A stretch of 64,000 bases of DNA from Hyphomonadaceae bacterium (GTDB lineage: Bacteria > Pseudomonadota > Alphaproteobacteria > Caulobacterales > Aquidulcibacteraceae): positions 165,468 to 229,467 of the forward strand of contig JALHQO010000001.1 in assembly GCA_022841905.1 (NCBI GenBank), written 5' to 3'. A program made the position numbers and the translations under genes. This document shows positions 28,241 through 37,749 of the stretch, in pieces; positions within the stretch are counted from its first letter, which is position 1, and the number at the start of each line of letters is the position of its first letter. A model generated the notes under the pieces. That model saw only the letters and a program-made list of their open reading frames with translations. It did no database searches and was not told the origin of the DNA.

Positions 28241-29156
28241 CTATGTGCCCGGATAGTGCGTCCCCGTGCAGTCGGCGACGCTGACGTTCCAAGACAGCGC
28301 TGTGTTCGCAATTTTCCGGAATGCCACGCTTGACGCCTGAAAGGCTTCGTAATCGCCGTGATCGACGCCGGCATGCGCCCATCTGGAAACAAGGTAGGCC
28401 GGCTCGCTCATCTTGGTTTCGATGATTTCAAAGCCAGTCGCGGGATTCATCAGCCCCGCCCAAGCGCGATCGGAGAAGCGCCAAAAATCCCACGGTGCAT
28501 CGTGCAAGGGATAGGCTTGATGCGTAACGAACACGCCGATGGCGCCCATTTTCATCACTTTGTTCAATTCAAGCATGAGCTTCCACGGCATCAATATGTG
28601 TTCGAGCACAGCGAACGCCGCAACACCATCGAAGTGATTACACGGAAAGTGCTGGGATAGCTCATGAGCGTCGCCAACCACGTCCACGTTATCGCCGGCC
28701 ATGATGTCGAAACCGACATAGTCCCAACCCGGAAAGGCGAACACGTCTCCCCGCGTAATGCCGCTGCGACCCCGCGAGCCGATCTCTAGAAAGCGGCCGG
28801 TCTTGCTTTCCTGCATCCGCGCCAATGTCGGCGTGACCAAGCCCCAGAAGTTTTCGCGCGCGAGTTCGGTGCCGGCGGCGTGCTCAATCACGCTGTCGCC
28901 ACGCTGCGTCCTAACGCGCAGTCGCAATGGGTAGCTCGTGGCTGTTCTGGACGGCGACGGATTCTGAGAAAACGCCATCAGGCCCGTAGCTGCTTAGTGG
29001 AACCCAAGTCTCTCCCACACCCAGTGAAACAGTGAGGGCCGGGGCGCTGTCCGCCATGACTTGGCCCGCTACAAAAGCGCGACCCTTGAATACGCAAAAG
29101 TAGTTGATGCGATGCGTAATCGCCTCAAGCGGTCCATCTGTGCTCAGATTGCTCAT
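28241..29156 (-). pseudogene. SAM-dependent methyltransferase gene split by a one-base frameshift
   Basis: The intact-looking part (from 28978 or within) encodes a class I methyltransferase: GRFLEIGSRGRSGITRGD binds SAM, followed by VGFDIMAGDNVDVVGDAHEL and a FDGVAAFAVLEHILMPWK motif IV/post region. In another frame upstream, ATG 29156 starts MSNLSTDGPLEAITHRINYF and continues through FVAGQVMADSAPALTVSLG to VAVQNSHELP. Removing one C from the CCC near 28927-28930 joins both into one protein of about 304 residues reading HELPLRLRVRTQRGDSVIEH. I infer one original gene with an N-terminal beta-domain, as in methyltransferases linked to glycan or cell-surface work. The present ATG at 28978 would give a 245-residue product with a false N-terminus. 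Confidence 0.7.
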
Positions 29157-29282
29157 CGCATCGATTTTAGCGGTTGTTTTGGACCTATGATACCCGGTGT
29201 CGGCCGCGCCATTAAATGAAGGCGGCCGGAAGCGGCGAGGCTTGGGCGTCCGGTTCTGGCGATATGGCGGGGGAAGATTGCA

Positions 29283-29672
29283 ATGGCGACGATCAGGAAA
29301 GAGTTCACCAGCCCGCGCTCGGCCGATGAGGTCTGGGCGGTGCTGAAGCGGTTTGAGGCGGTGCACGAATTGGCGGCGGGATTCGTGACGGCGTCTGAAA
29401 GGGAGCCTTCGGGCGCGCGCTTGGTGACGCTTTTGAATGGCATGCAGGTGCGCGAGTGGCTGGTCAGCGCCGACGATGCGGAGCGGCGCTTGGTCTATGC
29501 CATCAACGACAGCCCGATTTACCAGCACTACAACGCCTCGGCGCAGGTGTTTGAGGACGGGCAGGGCAGCCGGTTCGTCTGGACGGTGGATTTTCTCCCG
29601 GACGCGGCGGCCGAGGGCCAGAATATGGCGATGGATATCGGCGCGGCGGCGATGGCCAAGGCGCTGAGCTGA
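29283..29672 (+). CDS. SRPBCC (START-like) family protein
   Basis: A 129-residue protein with the helix-grip layout of polyketide-cyclase-like SRPBCC proteins: an opening strand IRKEFTSPRSADEVWAVLKRF, central strands RLVTLLNGMQVREWLVSADD, FVWTVDFLPD, and a long C-terminal helix. Such domains hold small hydrophobic ligands; the ligand is unknown. The gene stands alone, divergent from the frameshifted methyltransferase gene. Confidence 0.8.
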   Translation: MATIRKEFTSPRSADEVWAVLKRFEAVHELAAGFVTASEREPSGARLVTLLNGMQVREWLVSADDAERRLVYAINDSPIYQHYNASAQVFEDGQGSRFVWTVDFLPDAAAEGQNMAMDIGAAAMAKALS

Positions 29673-29797
29673 GCGCTCCGGGGTGGGCAACTCGCCTCTG
29701 CTGCGAATGACTTGCAGGAGCGGTCGCGCTAAGCTAAGGTTTCTTTGCGGCTGACTCTCAGTCGCCAGATTCGCCTTTGCTTTCAGAGAAGTGCCGG

Positions 29798-29995
29798 ATG
29801 TACGTCTGCAATTGTAACGGTGTGACTCGGACGGAAGTGGACGAAGCCATTTCCGCTGGTGCGCAAGGTCCGGAAGACGTGCTGGCCCATCATGGGTGCG
29901 AGCCGTGCTGCGGGCGCTGCCTCCCCGAGATCGCCGATGGCATTTCTAGCGGCGGTATGGCCTGCGCCAAGCGGAGCCTCGTCGCAGCGGAGTAG
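29798..29995 (+). CDS. bfd: Bacterioferritin-associated ferredoxin
   Basis: A 65-residue [2Fe-2S] protein. Cluster ligands fit C4, C6 (MYVCNCNG), C38 and C41 (CCGRC), with the C-x-C ... C-x2-C spacing of Bfd. Bfd reduces ferric iron in the bacterioferritin core so it can be released. The bfr gene follows after 6 bases, an operon expected to respond to iron. The ATG at 29798 was chosen; an upstream in-frame start at 29777 is not supported by family length. Confidence 0.92.
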   Translation: MYVCNCNGVTRTEVDEAISAGAQGPEDVLAHHGCEPCCGRCLPEIADGISSGGMACAKRSLVAAE

Positions 29996-30001
29996 CGCGC
30001 G

Positions 30002-30487
30002 ATGAAGGGTGATCCGGACGTCATCAAGAAGCTCAACGTCATTCTGACGAACGAGCTGACGTCGATAAATCAGTATTTCTTGCATGCGCGGATGTATCAG
30101 TCCGACGGCTACGGCAAGCTTGGCAAGAAGACCTACGAAGAATCCATCGAAGAGATGAAGCACGCGGACCGGATCATAAAACGGATCCTGTTGCTCGAAG
30201 GTCTGCCGAACCTGCAAAACCTCAACAAGCTACAGATCGGCGAAAGCGTAGCGGAACGGCTGCAGGCTGATTTGGTCGCCGAGAAGACTGGTCACGCCGG
30301 CATTAAGGAAGGCATCGAACTCGCCGAGACGAAGAAGGATTACGTCACGCGCGATCTGCTGACCGAATTGCTCGACGACACCGAAGAGCACATCGATTTC
30401 CTCGAGACGCAGCTGCAGAACTTGGATCAGCTCGGCCTGCAGAATTACCTGCAAAGCCAGTACGAGCTGGACAGCAATCCGGAGTGA
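30002..30487 (+). CDS. bfr: Bacterioferritin
   Basis: A 161-residue four-helix iron-storage protein of the 24-mer cage. Compared with E. coli Bfr, ferroxidase ligands Glu18, Glu51, His54, Glu94 and His130 and heme ligand Met52 are all present in register. The residue at the Glu127 position is Thr, in LDDTEEHIDF, with Glu at 128 and 129. This may shift ferroxidase chemistry or simply reflect a subfamily feature. It follows bfd by 6 bases. Confidence 0.94.
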   Translation: MKGDPDVIKKLNVILTNELTSINQYFLHARMYQSDGYGKLGKKTYEESIEEMKHADRIIKRILLLEGLPNLQNLNKLQIGESVAERLQADLVAEKTGHAGIKEGIELAETKKDYVTRDLLTELLDDTEEHIDFLETQLQNLDQLGLQNYLQSQYELDSNPE

Positions 30488-30961
30488 TCAGCGGCTGCGC
30501 GCGGTAGTGTCGAAGCGGGCGATTTCGCGAAAGCCATCGCCTGCTTTGAGCACGGCAGTGGCCTCAGGGCTCAGCAAAAACCACTCGCCGACTGCTTCGT
30601 AGCTCTCCAGTTGGCGGACGTCCGCATAGGGCAGTTTTTCCGCATTTCGCTTGGTCAGCCAGTGGCTGAGAAAGCGTTGCCCCGTCGGGCTTTCGCAAAT
30701 CCAAGCGGAGCGGCGCAAGAACAAGAGTTGCAGCGGCTCGAAGAGCGTACGGTTGGCTCGAAAGACATCGTCGAGATCGGCTTGCGTGAAGCCGGCGACC
30801 TCCACATTGCGATGGATCACACTCAAGCAGTCGAAGCCGAGCCACACCTCGTTGGCGACATTGAAGGCGGCATGGTCGCGCAGATCTTGCGCCGACACCG
30901 CGCCCGAATAATCGACCCGGCTGACTTCCAGCTTTTCGTTGTGGCGCAGGACGATCGGCAC
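30488..30961 (-). CDS. Hypothetical protein, tandem paralogue A (157 aa)
   Basis: A 157-residue soluble protein of unrecognised family, clearly related to its neighbour at 30976-31455. Shared features in order: VDYSG near residue 15, WLGFDCLSVIHR, LQLLFLRRSAWICESP, RQLESYEAVGEWFLLSP and LKAGDGFREIARF. The LRRSAW.C.SP and WLLL/WFLL segments are the best signature. The start is GTG 30961; a longer frame to 31198 runs antisense-like through the paralogue and is rejected. It ends directly beside the bfr stop, tail to tail. Confidence 0.65.
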   Translation of the reverse strand: MPIVLRHNEKLEVSRVDYSGAVSAQDLRDHAAFNVANEVWLGFDCLSVIHRNVEVAGFTQADLDDVFRANRTLFEPLQLLFLRRSAWICESPTGQRFLSHWLTKRNAEKLPYADVRQLESYEAVGEWFLLSPEATAVLKAGDGFREIARFDTTARSR

Positions 30962-30975
30962 GGGTGAAGCCTCTC

Positions 30976-31455
30976 CTAGCGTTGCAAACCAGCGGCGCGC
31001 GTATCGGCGCGGAAGAATTCGGTGAAACCTTCGCCGCTCTTCAGCTTCTCCAATTCGTTTGGACGCAGCAGGAGCCATTGAGCGGCGGACTCGAAACTTT
31101 CGAACAGGCGGACGTCGCTCGACAGCGCGTCTTTCGCGTCCCGGCCTTTGGTCCAGTAGCCGACGTGGCGCTCGGCGGCGGGGCTCTGGCACAGCCAAGC
31201 CGAGCGGCGCAGGATCAACATGTTCATCGGCTGATACATGTCGCGATAGCGGTTGAAGAGGGCGTCAAGCGCATCGAAATCGATGCTGAGAAAATCCGCG
31301 CCGGCGAGCACCAGGTTCAGGCAATCATAGGTGAGCCAGGTCGGATTAGCGGAGTTGAACTCCGCCAACGCCCCGAGCTCGGCAAGCGTCACCGATCCGG
31401 CGTAGTCGACCCGGTTCAGTTCCAGCGCTTCGTTATGGCGTGCAATGATCGGCAC
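30976..31455 (-). CDS. Hypothetical protein, tandem paralogue B (159 aa)
   Basis: A 159-residue protein starting MPIIARHNEALELNRVDYAG. It aligns along its whole length with the next gene (paralogue A), including FNSANPTWLTYDCLN, MNMLILRRSAWLCQSP, DVRLFESFESAAQWLLLRP and LKSGEGFTEFFRAD. The two genes are 14 bases apart and surely one transcript. The family is not one I recognise; it has no membrane segment and no obvious catalytic motif. The conserved Trp/Arg/Cys/Pro motif may mark a ligand site. Confidence 0.7.
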   Translation of the reverse strand: MPIIARHNEALELNRVDYAGSVTLAELGALAEFNSANPTWLTYDCLNLVLAGADFLSIDFDALDALFNRYRDMYQPMNMLILRRSAWLCQSPAAERHVGYWTKGRDAKDALSSDVRLFESFESAAQWLLLRPNELEKLKSGEGFTEFFRADTRAAGLQR

Positions 31456-31719
31456 AGACGCGTCGCTCCTCGACTAGCGTTTGCCGTGTCGCGCTTGAGG
31501 AAGCGTTAAGGCTTCGCGAGCGATCGGCCCGTCTGGATGCGCGATTTCGGCCCCGGGGGCTTGCTTCTGGCCCCCGCATCCGTCAAAAGCCCCGCTTTCC
31601 GATGGCCCGGTTCATTCTGGGTGCGGAGCAATACTGGGTGACGGGCAACCGCCAGGGCAGTCGCGATCTCGTTTGTGAGGTCGCCGGTCCCCGTCAAAAG
31701 AAGAAGGCGCTCTCAGCGC

Positions 31720-32337
31720 ATGACCAAGCGTATCCAAGCCAAATACAAGTCGGACCGCCGTTTCGGCCAAAACCTCTGGGGCCGTCCGAAATCGCCCGTC
31801 AACAAGCGCCAGTACGGCCCCGGCCAGCACGGCCAGCGCCGCAAGGGCAAGACCTCTGACTTCGGCCTGCAATTGGTCGCGAAGCAGAAGCTGCGCATGT
31901 ACTACGGCAACATCACCGAAAAGCAGTTCCGCAAGACCTACGAAGAAGCCGCGCGCCGGAAGGGCAACACGGCTGAAAACCTCATCGGTTTGCTCGAGAG
32001 CCGCCTCGATGCGGTGGTCTATCGCTGTAAGTTCGTGCCGACGGTTTTCGCCGCGCGTCAGTTCGTGAACCACGGCCACGTCAAAGTGAACGGCCGCCGC
32101 GTCACCATCCCGTCCTACCTGGTGAAGGTCGGCGACGTGTTGGAGCTGCGCGACAAAGCCCGCTCGATGGCGCTGGTTCTCGAAGCGCTGCAAAGCGGCG
32201 AGCGCGACACGCCGGACTATATCGAGGTCGATCCCAAGGGCATGACGGCGCGCTATTCGCGCATCCCGACGCTCTCGGATGTGCCGTACCCGGTTCAAAT
32301 GGAACCGAACCTCGTCGTCGAATACTATGCGTCGTAA
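31720..32337 (+). CDS. rpsD: 30S ribosomal protein S4
   Basis: A 205-residue primary 16S rRNA-binding protein. It starts [20 protein letters not shown] and has the S4 RNA-binding domain [20 protein letters not shown]. The N-terminal zinc-type cysteines of some S4 proteins are absent, as is usual in alphaproteobacteria. ATG 31720 was preferred to an in-frame upstream start at 31675. From 31456 to 31719 there is no other gene, only its promoter region. A terminator follows at 32374. Confidence 0.97.
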   Translation: MTKRIQAKYKSDRRFGQNLWGRPKSPVNKRQYGPGQHGQRRKGKTSDFGLQLVAKQKLRMYYGNITEKQFRKTYEEAARRKGNTAENLIGLLESRLDAVVYRCKFVPTVFAARQFVNHGHVKVNGRRVTIPSYLVKVGDVLELRDKARSMALVLEALQSGERDTPDYIEVDPKGMTARYSRIPTLSDVPYPVQMEPNLVVEYYAS

Positions 32338-32373
32338 GACGCCGACGCTGCCGCAAGGTCGCGTTTGAGGAAT

Positions 32374-32408
32374 AGGGGCCTCCCGTCGAACGGGGGCCCT
32401 TATTTTTT
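32374..32408 (+). terminator. Rho-independent terminator of rpsD
   Basis: A GC-rich stem (AGGGGCCTCCCG with CGGGGGCCCT, loop TCGAA) is followed by TATTTTTT, about 35 bases past the rpsD stop. purU starts 14 bases later. Confidence 0.75.
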
Positions 32409-32421
32409 GCCGGAGGAGCCG

Positions 32422-33270
32422 ATGACGCAGGGCCGATACATTCTCACGCTGCAATGCCCTGACGCGGTGGGCATCGTAGCGGCGGTATCGGGCTTTCTGG
32501 CGGAGCGCGGGTTTTCGATCGAAGAGTCTGCGCAGTTTCACGATCTGCCGCGCGATGCATTTTACATGCGCACGGCGTTCAGCGGCGCCGGTGAAGCGGG
32601 CGCGCTGCGTTCGGCGTTTGCCGTGATCGCGTCACGATTTGGCATGGAGTGGCGGCTTTACGATCAGACCGAGCGGCCGCGGATCGTGGTGGCGGTGTCG
32701 AAGATCGGGCACTGCTTCTTCGATCTGCTGCACCGCGAGCAGACCGGCTGGCTGGGCGGTGATATTGCCGCCGTCGTCTCCAATCATCCCGACATGGAGG
32801 CCTTCTCCCACTGGCGCGAGAAGCCTTACTTTCACTTGCCAGTGACGCCAGAGAACAAGGCCGAGGCGGAGGCCCGCATGTTGGCTGTGCTGGAGGAAAC
32901 GGGGGCGGAACTGCTGGTGCTTGCGCGCTACATGCAGGTGCTCTCGCCCGACACCTGCGCCAAGCTGGCCGGCCGCTGCATCAACATCCACCACTCTTTC
33001 CTGCCGAGCTTCAAGGGCGCGGAACCTTACACCCAGGCGCACGCGCGCGGCGTCAAGATCATTGGCGCGACAGCGCATTATGTGACGCCCGAACTCGATG
33101 AGGGCCCCATCATCGAGCAGGCGGTGAGCCGTGTGGCGCACCATCATACGCCCAAGGACCTGATCGAGATTGGCCGCGACGTAGAGAGCCAAGTGCTGTC
33201 CCGCGCGGTGCGGTGGCATTTGCAGAGACGCGTGGTCATCACCGGCAATAAGACGGTGGTGTTCGCGTAA
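32422..33270 (+). CDS. purU: Formyltetrahydrofolate deformylase
   Basis: A 282-residue enzyme that hydrolyses 10-formyl-THF to formate and THF. An N-terminal ACT domain (LQCPDAVGIVAAVSGFLAER) is followed by a formyltransferase fold. Catalytic parts are visible: INIHHSFLPSFKGAEPY, and ELDEGPIIEQAV with the catalytic Asp region. ATG 32422 has GGAGGAG upstream. Length and motifs are typical. Confidence 0.95.
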   Translation: MTQGRYILTLQCPDAVGIVAAVSGFLAERGFSIEESAQFHDLPRDAFYMRTAFSGAGEAGALRSAFAVIASRFGMEWRLYDQTERPRIVVAVSKIGHCFFDLLHREQTGWLGGDIAAVVSNHPDMEAFSHWREKPYFHLPVTPENKAEAEARMLAVLEETGAELLVLARYMQVLSPDTCAKLAGRCINIHHSFLPSFKGAEPYTQAHARGVKIIGATAHYVTPELDEGPIIEQAVSRVAHHHTPKDLIEIGRDVESQVLSRAVRWHLQRRVVITGNKTVVFA

Positions 33271-33289
33271 TCTGGAGTAGGGTTGGCGC

Positions 33290-34114
33290 ATGACCATTGA
33301 ATGGGCCGCGATCGATGACGCCATTCGCATCGATGCCAGCGTAAAATCGAAGCTCGGACAGCGCGACGCGGTCTCGAAGGAACTCCTTCCCGATCGCGAG
33401 GAGGCGGAGGCGTCGACGGCCGCGTACGCCAAAGCGATCGATGATTTGCAGGATCGGCTTTATGCCGAGGGCACGCGGTCGTTGCTGGTGGTGCTGCAGG
33501 GGATCGACACGTCCGGCAAGGACGGCACGGTGCGCGGCGTATTCAATCGCTGTGGGCCGCTCGGTGTGCGCGTGACGGCGTTCGGACGTCCGACCGACAT
33601 TGAACTGGCGCACGATTATTTGTGGCGTGTCCACCAGGCCGTGCCGCGGCGGGGCCATATCGGCGTTTTCAACCGCTCGCACTATGAGGACGTCTTGGTC
33701 GCCAAGGTACGCAACCTTGCCCCGCGGGAGGTGATCGAGCAGCGCTACGAACAGATCAACGCCTTCGAGAAGCACCTCGTCGACAACGGTACGGTCATTC
33801 TGAAATTCATGCTGCATATCTCCAAGGACGAGCAGCGCGAGCGTCTGCAGGCGCGACTGGACGAGCCTGACAAGCACTGGAAGTTCAATGCTGGCGATCT
33901 CGAAGATCGGGCGTTGTGGGACGATTATCAGCGCGCTTATGAGACAGTGCTCAACCGTTGCTCGACCGAGCACGCGCCGTGGCGGGTGGTGCCGTCGGAT
34001 AAGAAGTGGCGGCGCAACGCCATCGTCGCTGCCACCGTACATCGGACGTTAGAGGCGATGAATCCGCTCTATCCAAAGCCCGCTTGGAAAGCGTCCGACT
34101 TCAAGATCGATTGA
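33290..34114 (+). CDS. Polyphosphate kinase 2 family protein
   Basis: A 274-residue PPK2-type nucleotide phosphotransferase. Walker A is GIDTSGKDGTVRGVF and the Walker B/lid region is GVFNRSHYEDVLVAKV, followed by LKFMLHISKDEQRERLQARL. These enzymes move phosphate between polyphosphate and NMP/NDP. The short single-domain form with this N-terminal extension resembles class I/III; which nucleotide is used cannot be told. It is 19 bases after purU and may be co-transcribed. Confidence 0.9.
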   Translation: MTIEWAAIDDAIRIDASVKSKLGQRDAVSKELLPDREEAEASTAAYAKAIDDLQDRLYAEGTRSLLVVLQGIDTSGKDGTVRGVFNRCGPLGVRVTAFGRPTDIELAHDYLWRVHQAVPRRGHIGVFNRSHYEDVLVAKVRNLAPREVIEQRYEQINAFEKHLVDNGTVILKFMLHISKDEQRERLQARLDEPDKHWKFNAGDLEDRALWDDYQRAYETVLNRCSTEHAPWRVVPSDKKWRRNAIVAATVHRTLEAMNPLYPKPAWKASDFKID

Positions 34115-34115
34115 A

Positions 34116-34760
34116 CTATTTGCCGGTCGCGCCGCCTTCTTGGCGGATGATGCCGAGCGAGATCACGCGCTTCAGCGCTTCATCCGGCGGGATCGCGAGC
34201 GGACGGAGCGTGGAGCGCGGCAGGTAGAGCAAGAAGCCGGAGGTCGGGATTGGCGCTTGCGGCACATACACGGCGACGAGATCAGCGCCGATCTCCTGCG
34301 CGATTTCGCCCGTGTCTTCGTTGGTGATGAAGCCGATGGCGTAGGAGCCGGGTTGCGGAAACTCGACGAGCACCGCTTGTTTGAACGAAGTGCGTTCAGG
34401 CGCGGCGACTTGTTTGAAGATCTGCTTGGCGCCGCCATAGATGGTGCGCACCAGCGGCAGGTTGGCGATGCCGGCGTCGGCTGTGCCAACGATCCACCGG
34501 CCCACCAGATTGCCCGCGAGCGCGCCAACCAGTGTCAGCGCCGCGATGGCAAGCAATAGGCCGCCGCCCGGAAAGCTCTTCAAGAACGCGATCTCGGGCG
34601 GCACCAAAGGTTCGACGCGCGTGTCGATGAAGGTGACGACCATCCAGATCAGCCACGCCGTCACTACAAACGGCAGCACCAACGCAACACCCGTCAGGAA
34701 CGAGTTGCGCAGCCAAGCCAGGAAATTGAAGCGCCGCTCAGGCGGCGTGGGGGGAGGCAT
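34116..34760 (-). CDS. DUF502 membrane protein
   Basis: A 214-residue inner-membrane protein with two helices (about residues 18-45 and 62-85) and a cytoplasmic C-terminal domain. The block GTADAGIANLPLVRTIYGGAKQ and later VEFPQPGSYAIGFITNED are typical of DUF502. Function unknown. The ATG at 34760 was chosen over an upstream in-frame start at 34787. It is divergent from the protease gene. Confidence 0.88.
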   Translation of the reverse strand: MPPPTPPERRFNFLAWLRNSFLTGVALVLPFVVTAWLIWMVVTFIDTRVEPLVPPEIAFLKSFPGGGLLLAIAALTLVGALAGNLVGRWIVGTADAGIANLPLVRTIYGGAKQIFKQVAAPERTSFKQAVLVEFPQPGSYAIGFITNEDTGEIAQEIGADLVAVYVPQAPIPTSGFLLYLPRSTLRPLAIPPDEALKRVISLGIIRQEGGATGK

Positions 34761-34839
34761 GATCTCGGATGTAGGGTAAGCCGCCACCCTCGGGAAGCGC
34801 CCCTAGCGCAGCAACGCTGAGGTTCCTACTTTCGCTCAC

Positions 34840-35819
34840 ATGTTCGGACGCAAGAGCACGCTCGTCTCGGCGCCGCGTCGGCGCGGGCCCCGGGACGGAT
34901 TTTCTGAAACAGTCATCCGGGTGGTGGATGCCATCGGCCCGGCGGTGATTGGGGTGCGCCGCACCAGCCGCGCGCGCGATCTTTATGATGGCGCAGGCTC
35001 CGGCGTGATCATTTCGCCGGACGGTTATGCGCTCACGAATAATCACGTCGTGCGCGGCGCAGGCCGGATCGAGGCCATCCTGCACGATGGCAGCGTGGCG
35101 ACTGCCGATGTCGTTGGCGCCGATCCCGATACGGATTTGGCGCTGTTGCGCCTGAACGGGCGCGGCCACGCCTCAGCTGAGCTCGGCGATTCCGACGACT
35201 TGAAGGTCGGCGAACTTGCGATCGCGATCGGCAATCCGCTCGGACTGCAGGCGACGGTGACAGCTGGCGTCATCTCAGCGCTGCGGCGGACGTTGCGGGG
35301 CGAGAGCGGGCGGTTGATTGAAGACGTCATTCAAACTGATGCGGCGCTTAACCCCGGCAATTCCGGCGGTGCGCTGGTCGATGCGCATGGCGCAGTGGTC
35401 GGCATCAACACGGCGATCATTGGCGGGGCGCAAGGCTTGTGCTTCGCCGTGCCGAGCAATACGGCGCGACTGGTCGTGCCTGAACTGATGCGCGATGGGC
35501 GTGTGGCGCGTGGCTGGCTTGGCATTGCTGGGCAAACGCAAGGTTTGTCGCGTGCGCTTGTGCGCCGGCTCGATTTGAACGCGGAGAGTGGCGTCTTGGT
35601 CGTCGCGGTCGCGAGCGGCGGGCCGGGCGAAGCGGCAGGCTTGGTCGAAGGCGACGTGGTGCTGAAGCTCGATGGCGTGCCGACAGCGTCTGTTGATGCA
35701 ATCCATAAGGTTCTGACGCGCGAACGCATTGGACGCACAGTGGAGTTGGCGGTGTTGCGCAATGGCGCGCTCACGAAACTCAAGCTTGCGGTGACTGCCC
35801 GGCCCGAGCCGAAGGCGGC

Positions 35820-35823
<4 letters not shown>
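34840..35823 (+). CDS. Trypsin-like serine protease (DegP/HtrA type) with one PDZ domain
   Basis: A 327-residue protease. The catalytic triad is His69 (NNHVV), Asp99 (DTDLAL) and Ser175 (NPGNSGGALV); a single PDZ domain occupies about residues 225-318 (GVLVVAVASGGPGEAAGL). Unlike standard HtrA proteins it lacks a signal peptide and N-terminal membrane helix (it begins MFGRKSTLVSAPRRRGPRDG), so a cytoplasmic location is likely unless export is by another route. Substrates unknown. Confidence 0.88.
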
Positions 35824-36149
<326 letters not shown>

Positions 36150-36192
36150 GAGTGCTCCTAGATCGCGCACTTAAGCGCGGGCGGCCCGCCCA

Positions 36193-36429
36193 TCAAGCGG
36201 TCTTGGGGCCCGTCTCGAGCGCCAAGGCGTGCAATTCGCCGCCCATGGCGCCCTTAAGCGCGGCGTAAACCATCTGGTGCTGGGCGACGCGGGATTTGCC
36301 GACGAAGGCGTCGGACCGAATAACGGCGCGGTAGTGATCGCCGTCTCCGGCCAGATCATCGATGCGGATATCGGCGTCCGCGAACGCTTCGCGGAGAAGA
36401 TTCTCCAAGTCTTGAATGGACATAGCCAT
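36193..36429 (-). CDS. BolA family protein (IbaG/YrbA-like)
   Basis: A 78-residue BolA-fold protein. It begins MAMSIQDLENLLREAF and has the IbaG-like domain with DLAGDGDHYRAVIRSDAF and the conserved HQMVYAALKGAMGGELHAL, which supplies a cluster-binding His. It pairs with the downstream grxD. There is a choice between ATG at 36429 and 36423; the former is given. Confidence 0.92.
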   Translation of the reverse strand: MAMSIQDLENLLREAFADADIRIDDLAGDGDHYRAVIRSDAFVGKSRVAQHQMVYAALKGAMGGELHALALETGPKTA

Positions 36430-36853
36430 GACCGACGGGCTCCTCAGCCGTAGGGGCAACGGCTGACATGAGGAATGTCGCCTTTTTGCGGCTAAGCCGG
36501 AACACATGACTATCACGAAAGTTTTGGTTGCGCATGGCCGCGCCTTCAGGGCATCAGCGCATGTTGGGGGATGGGCGACCTGCGAAGGCGCTCACTGCGT
36601 GGGAGACGTTGACAAGGACGCCATTTCCGAAAATTTAGGCAAGGCATTCGGATGCAGTCTGGCGAAAAGACCGTGCGGGTAACGGCGAGACCAGATCGAA
36701 ATTGGAGGAGCGCTTCTGGTCCGGGTAGGACCAAGGTCGCTTCAAGGCGTCATTTCCCGCGTGAGACGAATAAGGCGGCGGACTGCGGTGGGTGCTGTAA
36801 GCGCTCTTCACGTTCGCCAGACATGATTTAAGGCAGAGGCAAAAGGGCAGACA
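36430..36853. other. Intergenic region with no recognised gene
   Basis: A 424-base stretch between the leftward bolA and rightward exbB genes. It should hold the promoter for the exb/tonB cluster. I see no convincing ORF, repeat or known operator; short palindromic stretches are not above chance for this base composition. Confidence 0.5.
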
Positions 36854-37723
36854 ATGAGCTTGATTTCTTCGCTGCTGATGGTTGCGCAGCAAACCGCGGC
36901 GCCAGCCGCTCAACCAGGTGCAACTCCAGCGACGGGCGCACCGGCAACGCCGCCGCCAAGCGCGCCGCCGCCGTCGGCTGCGGAACTTGAAGCCGCGAAA
37001 GAGCGCGGCGCAACGGCTCAAGACGAAGCCGCCGGTCACTCCGAAGTCAGCCTCATGGAGCTCGTTCGCGAGCTGAACGCCGTCGAATTGGGCGTTCTCG
37101 TGATCCTCGGCCTCTGCGCGATCTACGCTGTCGCGCTGCTGTTCGAAAAAATCTACGTGATGCGCAAGGCTGCGGGTCAGACCAAGGAATTCCTCGCGGC
37201 CTTCCGCAAGGCCAACTCGGTTGAAGAAGCCGAAGCGATCGTCCGCAAGCTGCCGAACTCCGGCATCAAGTCGATGTTCGACGCGGGCATGGGCGAAGTT
37301 CGCCGCACCCAAGACCTCGGCCTCTACACGATGCGCGACGCCCGCGATCACACGATGCAGCGCGTCGCCTCTGCAATGGTGACCCGTCAGAACGAGCACC
37401 TTGAAGATCTCGGTTCGTCGATGACCTTCCTCGCGTCGATCGGCGCCAACGCACCGTTCATCGGTCTGTTCGGCACGGTCTGGGGCATCATGGTCGCCTT
37501 CGTCGGCATCGCCAAAACGCAAACGACGTCGCTCGCGGTCGTCGCGCCTGGTATCGCCGGCGCTCTGCTCGCCACCGCCGCCGGCCTTGTCGCCGCTATC
37601 CCGGCGGTGCTCATCTACAACTTCGCGGCCAAGCAAATTTCCAAGCAAGGCCAGAAGATGGACGACTTCGCCTCTGAATTCATTGCGCTTGTCTCGCGTG
37701 ACATGGACCGTCGCGCTGGCTGA
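36854..37723 (+). CDS. exbB: ExbB/TolQ-type proton-channel subunit
   Basis: A 289-residue inner-membrane protein of the ExbB/MotA family. A proline/alanine-rich periplasmic N-terminus (about residues 14-60) precedes three helices. The C-terminal channel segment contains LASIGANAPFIGLFGTVWGI and APGIAGALLATAAGLVAAIP, the diagnostic ExbB/TolQ residues. With the two ExbD proteins it would use the proton gradient to drive TonB. The first gene of a five-gene cluster. Confidence 0.93.
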   Translation: MSLISSLLMVAQQTAAPAAQPGATPATGAPATPPPSAPPPSAAELEAAKERGATAQDEAAGHSEVSLMELVRELNAVELGVLVILGLCAIYAVALLFEKIYVMRKAAGQTKEFLAAFRKANSVEEAEAIVRKLPNSGIKSMFDAGMGEVRRTQDLGLYTMRDARDHTMQRVASAMVTRQNEHLEDLGSSMTFLASIGANAPFIGLFGTVWGIMVAFVGIAKTQTTSLAVVAPGIAGALLATAAGLVAAIPAVLIYNFAAKQISKQGQKMDDFASEFIALVSRDMDRRAG

Positions 37724-37749
37724 GGCTTTGAACCATCGGAGGAACCGCC

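Noticed and set aside
31612..32541. A 309-residue leftward ORF
   Set aside because: It is antisense to rpsD and purU and has no family features.
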